From Saprospirales bacterium (lineage in GTDB: Bacteria; Bacteroidota; Bacteroidia; Chitinophagales; Saprospiraceae), in NCBI GenBank assembly GCA_016711045.1, contig JADJTT010000008.1, forward strand, positions 310,001-374,000: a DNA stretch of 64,000 bases. Direction: 5' to 3'. The position numbers were made by a program, and so were the translations under genes. Below are positions 14,474 through 23,869 of the stretch, piece after piece. Within the stretch, counting starts at the first letter, position 1; each line of letters opens with the position of its first letter. Under the pieces are notes generated by a model. The model was not told where the DNA came from and did no database searches. It worked only from the letters and a program-made list of their open reading frames with translations.

Positions 14474-14501
14474 GGCGTGGAGTCTGACCAGACTCCACGC
14501 C
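14474..14501 (+). terminator. Hairpin after gene 1
   Basis: A perfect 12-bp stem, GGCGTGGAGTCT and AGACTCCACGCC, with loop GACC, begins 17 bases after the stop codon of gene 1. The T-rich stretch only follows about 15 bases later, so it is an imperfect intrinsic terminator or a 3' end stabiliser. Confidence 0.55.
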
Positions 14502-14553
14502 ACTTCGCTTGAACAGATTTTTAACCTTTTTGGAAAATTAAAAAATATTAAAA

Positions 14554-15563
14554 ATGAATATGCTAAAAATTACTTCAAGCCGCTTGGTGTTGTTTGTTCT
14601 CTGCCTGCTGCTTGGTATTGGTACAGGGGCTTTTGGACAAACCTCGTCCCTGATCTCGGTGCGTTTTGCCAACCCACACTATGATGTGCAGGCAAATACG
14701 TACACCCTCGATGTAGAAATGAAGGCTATTGGAAGCCCTCAGCAATTGTTTGGGATGAATGTCCGGTTTTTCTACGATGCTTCGGAGTTGGAGTTTCTCT
14801 CCCTGGAGGCCTTACACCCCAGCTATTCCTTACTTGGAGGCTCGCCGAATGTCTTTAAAGGCAATTCAGCCAGTGGACCGGAAATGTTCAGTTTTGAAGA
14901 ATCAGCTGCTTATGTAAATGGGGCTGTTCAGTTGACGAAAGAGAACGCTCCGCTAACGATCGAAAAAAACAAATGGACAAAAGTTTTCGAAGCTCGGTTT
15001 AATGTGCCTGCATCTATCCCCGATGGCACCATGCTTTGCCCCAGTTTGACTTGGGACCTGAAAGCATACGCGCAGGAGGAAGGTTTTTTCCCGGCGATAA
15101 CGGAGTACGATTGACCGTGCTGGAAAATAAACCCCAGACAAAGGAGACCTCCGCGCCCATTAAGGTGAATAGCATACCCTTTAACTGGGAATATTTTCAA
15201 ACGGATGATATGCCCTTTGGACAAGCACTTGACGTAGAATGTATTACGGTGGGTGGTGAGGTGACCTCCAGTCAGGATGGAGTGAACAAAAATGGCTATG
15301 CCCTGCACCAAAACTACCCCAATCCTTTCTATGACAATACACTGATTGAATTCATCTTGCCCCAGGGGCAGGAAGCAACCCTTGTATTCTTTGACGCAAC
15401 GGGTAGAGTGATCCATACGATCCAGGGAGATTTTAAGGCCGGACAAAATGTAGTGAAGATCAAGCATAGCAACCTGTCTTTGCAGGGCGGCATGCTGTTC
15501 TATCGTTTGGAGACTGCCGAATATACCTCCGAAGTACTTAAAATGACGGTAATAGACAGGTAA
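14554..15563 (+). CDS. Small secreted cohesin-like protein with T9SS type A tail, gene 2 (one frameshift)
   Basis: The ATG at 14554 follows an A-rich leader and opens a signal peptide (MNMLKITSSRLVLFVLCLLL, cleavage likely after GAFGQ). A single cohesin-like beta-sandwich follows (ISVRFANPHYD, FGMNVRFFYD, WTKVFEARFNV, CPSLTWDL), as at the N-termini of genes 3 and 4. The last 80 residues are a T9SS type A C-terminal domain (QNYPNPFYDNT ... VLKMTVIDR). The frame breaks at about 15090 in a run of six T; a seventh T would restore EGFFPGDNGV, matching GGFxxGDDGVV in paralogues. Restored length is about 336 residues. The protein is little more than a cohesin-like head on a surface-anchoring tail, so it could hold dockerin-like partners such as genes 1 and 3; that is inference. 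Confidence 0.75.
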
Positions 15564-15629
15564 GAGAGCAAGATGTGCTGCCTTTCAACTGCTATCCTAT
15601 TTCTTATACCCAAGACAAATAATACAGAA

Positions 15630-18600
15630 ATGGTACCATATTTATCCTTGCTCGGGAAGAGTACTTTATCCAAAACCGGGTTCATGGCAAGGTTTGTCTT
15701 GTTCCTCTTGCTATTTTTTGCTGGAACATCCTTGTCGGCACAACAACCTGTGATTACCGTACGCTATGCCAACCCGGATTACAATTGCGCAACCGGAGAG
15801 TACCGCGTGGATGTGGAGTTTCACTCCAATACAGCCAATCAGGAGGTATTCGGGATGAACGTGCGTTTTTTATGACGATAACATCCTGGAGTTGATTGAT
15901 TTCCGGGATTTTCAGGGCGGATATGGGCCATTTGCTCCCAACCCCCCGTGATCAGCACGGAGCCCCCTGCAGGTCCGGCGTTCTTTAACTTCGGCGGCCC
16001 GGCTGAGTTTGTCAACGGCGCTATTCAGTTATTGAATTCCAGTGCGCCTCCGGTCATTATTTCCACTTCTGATCCGGCCTTTCCTTCGGGATGGACCAAA
16101 GTGTTTGCCATGTGTTTCACGGTGGATGACCCGAACGCAGATCTGGATCAATTTTGTCCTCCTATCGTATGGGACCTCGAAGTCAATCCGGCAAACGGTG
16201 GTTTCCTGACGGGAGACGACGGGGTGGTCATCACGCTGGTCAACCCGAATCCGAACCAGAGTTCTTTACCCTCCACAGAAAATGTTGTACAATTTAACTG
16301 GCAATATACAGGCCCGGGAACCCCGCCCTATGGGGAACCCGTCGAAACCGTATGTACATCGTTACGGTGTATCGATGTGTCGTTAGAACTTGTGGCTGAC
16401 AACCTGACGCCTAACGTAGGGGACAACGTTACATTTACCATTACGGTGAACAACCTGGGCCCTGACCCGGCAACTTTAGTCGATGTAACCAGCCTGCTGC
16501 CAAGTGGGTTTACGTATGTAAGCGATGATGGCGGCGGCGCCTATAACAGCGGTACCGGACTATGGACGATCGGAACGCTAAACGGAGGAGCTACCACCAC
16601 CTTGCAAATTGTCGCTACGGTCAACCCTGTTGGTGATTATCTGTTATTGGCAGAAGTGACGGCAGCCACGGGCAGAGACCCCGATTCCACCCCCAACAAC
16701 GGGGTAGATACGGATAATGACACGAATGTGGTCGACGACCCGGGTGATGAAGATGACGGGGATGGGGAACTTATTCTTCCTCAAAACCCCGAAATCACCG
16801 TGCTCAAGACCGATGCGCTCGATCTGGGTGGCGATGGTATCCTCAACGAAGGTGACGTGATTACCTATATGATCACCGTGACCAATACAGGAAACGTTCT
16901 ATTGAATAATATTACGGTGAGCGACCCGGGTACCACAGGCCTGACCTGTATCCCGGCGGCTCCATTCAGTTTAAATCCTGCTGAAAGTGTGAGTTGCACT
17001 GCCTCGCATGTGCTGACGCAGGCGGATATCGATGCAGGTTTCTATAGTAATGTGGCTACGGCAACGGGCGAACCGCTTGTCGGCCCGCCGGTGAGCGACG
17101 CATCGGATGATCCGGACGATCTGACCAATGCAGACCCGAACAACGACGGCAACCCGGATGACCCGACGGTGACACCACTGCCGGAAGCTCCGAGCCTGTC
17201 GGTACTCAAGACCGATGCACTCGACCTGGGTGTCGACGGTATCCTGAATGCGGGCGACGTGATCAACTACACCATCACGGTGACCAACACGGGCAACGTA
17301 ACGGTGAGAACGGCATACGGTGAGCGACCCGAATGCCTCGGGCATGATGTGTACGCCTGCCGCGCCGTTTACGCTGGCTCCCGGCCAGAGCGTGCAAGCT
17401 GCACGGCTGCCACGCCCTGACGCAAGGGGACCTGGATCCCGGCTCTTACAGCAACGTAGCCACTGCTACCGGATTCCCGCCGAACAATACGCCGAAGTCA
17501 CGGACGCATCGGATGATCCGGACGATCTGACCAACGCAGACCCGAACAACGACGGCAACCCGGATGACCCGACGGTGACGCCGCTGCCGGAAGCCCCGAG
17601 CCTCTCGGTACTCAAAACCGACGCCCTCGAACCTAGGTGTCGACGGCATCCTGAATGCCGGCGACGTGATCACCTATACCATTACAGTAACCAACACGGG
17701 TAATGTGACGGTGAGCGGCATCACGATGAGCGACCCCGAATGCCTCGGGCCTGGTATGTACCCCTGCAGAACCGTTCAAGCTGGCTCCCGGCCAAGAGCG
17801 GACCTGCACGGCTCCCGCACGCGCTGACGCAAGGGGACCTGGATGCAGGCAGTTACAGCAACGTAGCAACTGCTTCCGGACTGCCGCCGACCGGCAATCC
17901 GGTCACGGACGCCTCCGACGACCCGGACGACCCGACGAACGCAGACCCGAACAACGACGGCAACCCGGACGACCCGACGGTGACGCCGCTGCCGGCCACC
18001 CCGGGCATATCGGTGGTTAAGACGGATGTCCTCGACCTGGGTGTCAACGGTATCCTGAATGCGGGCGACGTGATCAACTACACCATTACGGTGACCAACA
18101 CGGGCAATGTAACGGTGAGCGGCATCACGGTGAGCGACCCGAATGCTTCGGGCATGACCTGTACGCCTGCAGAACCGTTTATGCTGGCTCCCGGCCAGAG
18201 TGCGAGCTGCACGGCATCGCATGTGCTGTCACAAGGGGACCTGGATGCAGGCACTTACAGCAACGTAGCAACTGCTTCCGGATTTTCGCCGAACAATACG
18301 CCGGTGACGGACGCATCGGATGATCCGGACGATCTGACCAATGCAGACCCGAATAACGACGGCAACCCGGATGACCCGACGGTGACTCCGCTGCCGGAAG
18401 CTCCGAGCCTGTCAGTACTCAAAACCGACGCACTCGACCTGGGTGTCGACGGTATCCTGAATGCGGGCGACGTGATCAACTATACCATTACGGTAACCAA
18501 CACCGGCAACGTAACGGTGAGCGACATTACGATGAGCGACCCCGGAATGCCTCGGGCATGATGTGTACGCCTGCAGAACCGTTTATGCTGGCTCCCGGCC

Positions 18601-21600
18601 AGAGTGCAAGCTGCACGGCATCCCATACATTGACGCAAGTGGACCTGGATGCAGGCACTTACAGCAACGTAGCCACGGCCTCCGGTGTTTCACCGAACAA
18701 TACGCCGGTGACGGACGCATCGGATGATCCGGACGATCTGACCAATGCAGACCCGAATAACGACGGCAACCCGGATGACCCGACGGTGACTCCACTGCCG
18801 GAAGCTCCGAGCCTGTCGGTACTCAAGTCTCGGACGATCCTGCCGATCTGACCAATATCGACCCGAACAACGACGGCAACCCGGATGACCCGACAGTGAC
18901 GCTGCTGCTGGAAGATCCGAGCTTGTCGGTACTCAAGACCGACGCACTCGACCTGGGTGTCGACGGCATCTTGAATGCGGGCGACGTGATCAACTACACC
19001 ATCACAGTAACCAACACCGGGTAATGTATCGTTGAATAACGTAAGGGTGAGCGACCCCGGCACTACCGGCCTGGCTTGTATCCCGGCAACACCGTTCCCT
19101 GGAGCCCCGGACCAAAGCGTGACCTGCACAGCATCGCACGCGCTGACGCAAGCGGACCTAGATGCCGGGCACTTACAGCAACGTAGCCACTGCTTCCGGT
19201 AGTCGCCGACCAGTACGCCGGTCACGGACGTCTCCGACGACCCGGACGACCCGACGAACGCAGACCCGAACAACGACGGCAACCCGGACGACCCGACGGT
19301 GACGCCGCTGCCGGCACCCCGGAGCCTATCGGTACTTAAGACCGATGCCCTCGACCTGGGTGGCAACGGCATCCTGAATGCGGGCGACGTGATCAACTAC
19401 ACCATCACGGTGACCAACACGGGCAACGTGACGGTGAGCAACGTATCGGTGAGCGACCCGGGCACGACCGGCCTGGCCTGCACGCCTGCCGCGCCGTTCA
19501 CCCTGGCGCCCGGCCCGAGTGTCAACCTGCACGGCATCGCACGCCTGACGCAAGGGGATATCAATGCCGGCTTCTACAGCAACGTAGCCACTGCTTCCGG
19601 ATTTTCGCCGAACAATACGCCCGGTCACGGACGCTTCGGATGATCCGGACGACCCGACCAACGCAGACCCGAACAACGACGGCAACCCGGATGACCCGAC
19701 GGTGACTCCACTGCCGGAAACCCGAGCCATCTCGGTACTCAAGACCGACGCCCTCGACCTGGGCGTCGACGGCATCCTGAATGCGGGCGACGTGATCAAC
19801 TATACCATTACGGTGACCAACACGGGCAACGTGACGGTGGGCGGCATTACGATGAGCGACCCGAATGCTTCGGGCATGACCTGCACGCCTGCCGAGCCGT
19901 TCACGCTGGCTCCCGGCCAGAGTGCAAGCTGCACGGCATCCCACACATTGACGCAAGGGGACCTGGATGCAGGCACTTACAGCAACGTAGCAACTGCCTC
20001 CGGATTTCCCCAACAATACTCCGGTCACGGACGCTTCCGACGACCCGGACGACCCGACGAACACAGACCCGAACAACGACGGCAACCCGGACGACCCGAC
20101 GGTCACCCCACTGCCGGCACCCTGAGCCTGTCGGTACTCAAGACCGATGCCTCGACCTGGGTGTCGACGGTATCCTGAATGCGGGCGACGTGATCAACTA
20201 TACCATTACGGTGACCAACACGGGCAACGTGACGGTGAGCGGCATCACGATGAGCGACCCGAATGCCTCGGGCATGATGTGTACGCCTGCAGAACCGTTT
20301 ATGCTGGCTCCCGGCCAGAGTGCGAGCTGCACGGCATCCCATACATTGACGCAAGGGGACCTGGATGCAGGCACTTACAGCAACGTAGCAACTGCTTCCG
20401 GATTTTCACCGAACAATACGCCGGTCACGGACGCATCGGATGATCCGGACGATCTGACCAATGCAGACCCGAACAACGACGGCAACCCGGATGACCCGAC
20501 GGTGACTCCACTGCCGGAAGCTCCGAGCCTGTCGGTACTCAAGACCGACGCACTCGACCTGGGTGTCGACGGTATCCTGAATGCGGGCGACGTGATCAAC
20601 TATACCATTACGGTGACCAACACGGGTAATGTGACGGTGAGCGGCATCACGATGAGCGACCCGAATGCCTCGGGCATGATGTGTACGCCTGCAGAACCGT
20701 TTATGCTGGCTCCCGGCCAGAGTGCGAGCTGCACGGCATCGCATGTGCTGTCACAAGGGGACCTGGATGCAGGCACTTACAGCAACGTAGCCACTGCCTC
20801 CGGATTTTCACCGAACAATACGCCGGTCACGGACGCATCGGATGATCCGGACGATCTGACCAATGCAGACCCGAACAACGACGGCAACCCGGATGACCCG
20901 ACGGTCACCCCACTGCCGGAAGCTCCGAGCCTGTCGGTACTCAAGACCGACGCACTCGACCTGGGTGTCGACGGTATCCTGAATGCGGGCGACGTGATCA
21001 CCTACACGATCACAGTGACCAATACAGGTAATGTGACATTGAATAACGTAAGCGTGAGCGACCCGGGCACGACAGGTCTGGCCTGCATTCCTGCTTCGCC
21101 GTTCAGCCTGGCCCCCGGCCAGAGTGTGAGCTGCACCGCCACGCATGTGCTGACGCAAGGGGATATCGATGCCGGCTTCTACAGCAATGTAGCTACGGCC
21201 ACAGGCACCTCGCCGAACAACACGCCGGTGACGGACGTTTCGGATGATCCGAATGACCCGACCAACGTGGATCCGAACAACGACGGCGACCCGGATGACC
21301 CGACAGTGACTCCACTGCCGGAAGCCCCGAGTTTGTCGGTACTCAAGTCCGATGCGCTCGACCTGGGCGTCGACGGTATCCTGAATGCGGGTGACGTGAT
21401 CACCTACATGATCACAGTGACCAATACAGGTAATGTGACATTGAATAACGTAAGCGTGAGCGACCCGGGCACGACAGGTCTGGCCTGCATTCCTGCTTCG
21501 CCGTTCAGCCTGGCCCCCGGCCAGAGCGTGAGCTGCACCGCCACGCATGTGCTGACGCAAGGGGATATCGATGCCGGCTTCTACAGCAACGTAGCTACGG

Positions 21601-22919
21601 CCACAGGCACCTCGCCGAACAACACACCGGTGACGGACGCTTCGGATGATCCGAATGACCCGACCAACGTGGATCCGAACAACGACGGCAACCCGGATGA
21701 CCCGACAGTGACTCCACTGCCTGCTGCTCCTGCGCTTTCCGTGCTGAAGACCGATGTGCTGGATCTTGGAGGAAACGGTGTGCCGGACCTTGGAGATATC
21801 ATTACCTACACCATCACGGTGACCAACACGGGTAACGTCACAATCAACAGCATTACGGTGATCGACCCGAACGCAATCGGGTTGGCTTGCTTGCCTGCCG
21901 CGCCATTCATGCTGGCTCCTGGCCAGAGTGTGAGCTGCACGGCTACGCACGCCCTGACACAGACGGACCTTGATACCCGAATCGTTACCAATACAGCAAC
22001 GGCTTCCGGCCAGGCGCCCAATGGTGATCCAGTGAGCGATGATTCCGACGACCCGGACAATCCGGCTGACGTGGATCCGAACAACGACGGTAATCCGGAT
22101 GACCCGACCGTGACGGAATTGCCTTGTATCACGATCCAGGCTTGGGTTTACCTGGAGGGCGCGGTTATCTATCCGGATGGGACTGAAAATTACGCCGTAC
22201 CCATGCGCACGGATTTGAACGACCTTCGCCTGCTTCCTGGGCAGACTTATTATGACTTCTTCCTCGGAACGCAGTACTCGCCTCCAGGCCAACCGTATAA
22301 TATTGCTCCCTGGAACTACGCAGGCAACGAAGGGGACAACTACGACTCGGGTGGAGATGTGAACTTTGCCGATGCCGGCTACCCGTCAACGGTAGTAGAT
22401 TGGGTGCTGGTATCGCTGCGCGATAATCCGGAAGGCACAGGTGGGCCGGTCTGCCAGGCGGCAGCCTTGCTGCACAGCGATGGGCATATCGAGTTTGTCG
22501 ATGAATTTGCTTGCTGTGATATCGACCTGGGAGGAAGCTATTATGTGGTTATCGAGCACCGGAATCACCTGATCGTGATGTCGCATGTGCCGATTCCTAT
22601 CATTGGTGGTTCGATCTCCTACGACTTTAGGGTACAGCAGAGCTACATTAATGATCCATTTGGTTTCGGTGTGTTTGCCGGTCAAAAAGAATTTTTGCCA
22701 GGCTTGTACTGCATGTTTGGCGGCAACGGCAACCAGACCCTGACCAATACGGCTGATACGGATATCAACTTTGATGACCGGACCTATTGGGAGGGTGAAA
22801 ATGGGGATATTGCCAAATACCGGAACGGGGATTACAACCTCAACGGTGATACGAACTTCAACGACCGGAGGGTCTGGGAGATCAACAACGGCAAATTTAC
22901 CAGTGTGCCAAGAGACTAA
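15630..22919 (+). CDS. Giant secreted cohesin-DUF11 repeat protein, gene 3 (frame-interrupted)
   Basis: The start is ATG 15630 (MVPYLSLLGKSTL) or ATG 15684 (MARFVLFLLLFFAGTSLSAQ); the longer form resembles the extended n-region of gene 4. After the signal peptide come a cohesin-like domain (ITVRYANPDYNC to ETVCTSLRC, about 15745-16370), one DUF11 module (16370-16795), about 13 complete repeats of the VLKTDALDLG type, and the HRNHL/dockerin-like C-terminal domain shared with gene 1. Restored length is about 2,430 residues. There is no T9SS tail that I can recognise. Early frame breaks lie in a T run (about 15870) and a C run (about 15945), losing two and one bases so that the frame returns. 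Many more lie at 17.3-20.2 kb inside near-identical repeats; 20190-22919 is clean. Gene 2 ends 67 bases upstream, so co-transcription is possible. It carries a cohesin-like head and a dockerin-like end, so it could polymerise (inference). Confidence 0.8.
16797..22120 (+). repeat. VLKTD...VTNTGN repeat array of gene 3 (about 402 bp, 13 full plus one truncated)
   Basis: Units of about 134 residues start near 16797, 17200, 17605, 18003, 18408, 18925, 19327, 19732, 20130, 20527, 20929, 21330 and 21735. The pattern is LSVLKTDALDLGVDGILNAG, DVINYTITVTNTGNVTV, SDPNASGMTCTPA, GQSASCTASHTLTQGDLDAG, and an acidic tail DDPDDLTNADPNNDGNPDDP. This is the DUF11-related type that Pfam now lists as DUF7507, as far as I recall. 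Each unit has two cysteines. A truncated unit lies at about 18825-18920, where VLK runs straight into the acidic tail of another copy. Confidence 0.85.
22122..22916 (+). other. C-terminal HRNHL domain with paired dockerin-like loops (gene 3)
   Basis: Paralogue of the gene 1 C-terminus with the same landmarks (IQAWVYLEG, PYNIAPWNY, VVDWVLVSLRDNP, IEHRNHLIVMSH) and the same duplicated INFDDRTYWEGENG / TNFNDRRVWEINNG loops, ending TSVPRD. Protein sequence is highly conserved while codons differ, so the pair is an older duplication kept under selection rather than a copy artefact. Confidence 0.7.
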
Positions 22920-22941
22920 CTGAATTCTAAACCATGAGATA

Positions 22942-22985
22942 GAAGGGGGGGGTAGGACTCGGAAACGGGGCCTCCCCCTTTTTAT
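22942..22985 (+). terminator. Probable intrinsic terminator after gene 3
   Basis: A G-rich arm (AAGGGGGGGG, about 22943-22952) can pair with CCTCCCCCTTTTT (22971-22983). The 3' arm runs straight into a T tract, 23 bases after the stop codon of gene 3. The loop is about 20 bases. Confidence 0.6.
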
Positions 22986-23014
22986 ACCCTGTAAATTTGT
23001 TATGAAACGTTGGC

Positions 23015-23043
23015 TATACTCAAACCACTTCCCCTTGAGTATA
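23015..23043. promoter_or_regulatory. Inverted repeat, possible operator
   Basis: Perfect 9-bp arms TATACTCAA and TTGAGTATA separated by 11 bases, about 50 bases upstream of the putative promoter at 23095. A direct repeat TAGAGAAAA / TAGAGAAAA lies between them at 23061-23080. Spacing fits a dimeric regulator site, but no regulator is encoded nearby; a simple hairpin is the alternative. Confidence 0.35.
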
Positions 23044-23094
23044 CTTCGGCATTACCCTTTTAGAGAAAATGTAGAGAAAAAAGGTTTTTAAATT

Positions 23095-23124
23095 TTTGAA
23101 TTATCAAATCATTTGATACATTTG
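23095..23124 (+). promoter_or_regulatory. Bacteroidota-type promoter upstream of gene 4
   Basis: TTTG (23095-23098), 18-base spacer, then TACATTTG (23117-23124) matches the Bacteroidota housekeeping consensus TTTG-N19-TAnnTTTG. The -7 element lies within the inverted repeat TGATAC-ATTT-GTATCA (23114-23129), and TCAAAT-C-ATTTGA (23103-23115) overlaps it, so a repressor could block it. Transcription would start near 23131 and leave a leader of about 740 bases before gene 4. Confidence 0.5.
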
Positions 23125-23564
23125 TATCATATTAAGATCAAAAGGCATATTTGCCTGCAAAAAATGATCTTTTTCCCTCCCAATACCGATTTTCGACAGA
23201 AAACACAAACACAAGAATACTTTAGGGCACTATGGAATATGCCCACCTGTTTTTTATTCAAAAAAAACGAAACACTATCTACTATCCCTTCCACATCATT
23301 GCGTAGATGATGGGGAAGCGGTTGTGTTAAAAAAAAACACAGGTTGATTTACTTTTCCGGACAGAGAAGTAATCAATTTGTCTATTTTAGGATTTTTCGA
23401 CCCAAACATAATAAACGCAACTACATGGTCAGAGGCTACGTATTGGACGTACTATTTCGTCCATTGTACCTTTCCGCTATTTTGCTTTTCCCGCTTTTAA
23501 CAGGGGGAGAAGTGAAAAAAATCCAGAAGGTAACTTTGGGACTTGATATCTCTTTTAGCGAAGA

Positions 23565-23658
23565 GAAAACAGGAACCCCTAAAGTTCAAGCTGGCTGGGC
23601 GTTTGCTACTAAGAATAGCAAGCGCAAGCCCTTGATCTTTAGGGGTTTTTCTGTTTTC
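23565..23658 (+). promoter_or_regulatory. Long imperfect hairpin in the gene 4 leader
   Basis: The outer arms GAAAACAGGAACCCCTAAAG and CTTTAGGGG...CTGTTTTC pair over about 20 bases with two bulged bases. Inside, GCGTTTGCTA can pair with TAGCAAGCGC around a loop of about seven bases. The whole element is 94 bases. It could be an RNA regulatory structure or a small remnant repeat; I do not recognise a riboswitch class. Confidence 0.35.
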
Positions 23659-23816
23659 AACTCCTGGTTGTCCTCCTTCAGGTTTTGGTAAGCGGGTAGG
23701 CGCCTCCGGGTGTCCCATGCAGCGTCGTTTTGATTTTTGTTTTGGCCAAAAGAGATTGGTTTCTCTTTTGCCTGGGTGTTCTATTTTCTTTTTTGAAAAC
23801 AGATACAAAAGGGTCG

Positions 23817-23830
23817 GAAAATTAATTTTC
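23817..23830. promoter_or_regulatory. 14-bp perfect palindrome before gene 4
   Basis: GAAAATTAATTTTC is perfectly self-complementary, lies 39 bases before the start codon of gene 4 and is followed by GGGGAATCCCC. It could be an operator or a small leader hairpin. Confidence 0.3.
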
Positions 23831-23869
23831 GGGGAATCCCCTTTTTGGAAAAAGAATAATACCTACAAA

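Larger units (their letters stand above)
23131..23869 (+). other. Long AT-rich leader of gene 4, no supported gene
   Basis: The 740 bases between promoter and ATG are much richer in A and T than the coding sequence around them. Two short open frames (23113-23310 and 23344-23691) have no recognisable domain and do not match the composition of the genes; the first overlaps the promoter and starts with TTG. Hairpins occur at 23225-23256 (GGGCA/TGCCC followed by T7), 23565-23658 and 23747-23770 (CAAAAGAGA/TCTCTTTTG). A structured 5' untranslated leader is the simplest reading. Confidence 0.4.

Noticed and set aside
23113..23310. 65-codon open frame
   Set aside because: It starts with TTG inside the putative promoter, has no recognisable domain, and has the composition of non-coding DNA.
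23344..23691. 115-codon open frame with a short hydrophobic stretch
   Set aside because: No homology recognised, no convincing start context, and it runs across the 94-base hairpin; left as part of the leader, although a small gene cannot be strictly excluded.
23747..23770. Hairpin CAAAAGAGA/TCTCTTTTG as terminator of an upstream gene
   Set aside because: No supported gene lies upstream within the leader and the T-rich stretch begins about 10 bases after the stem; better treated as leader structure.
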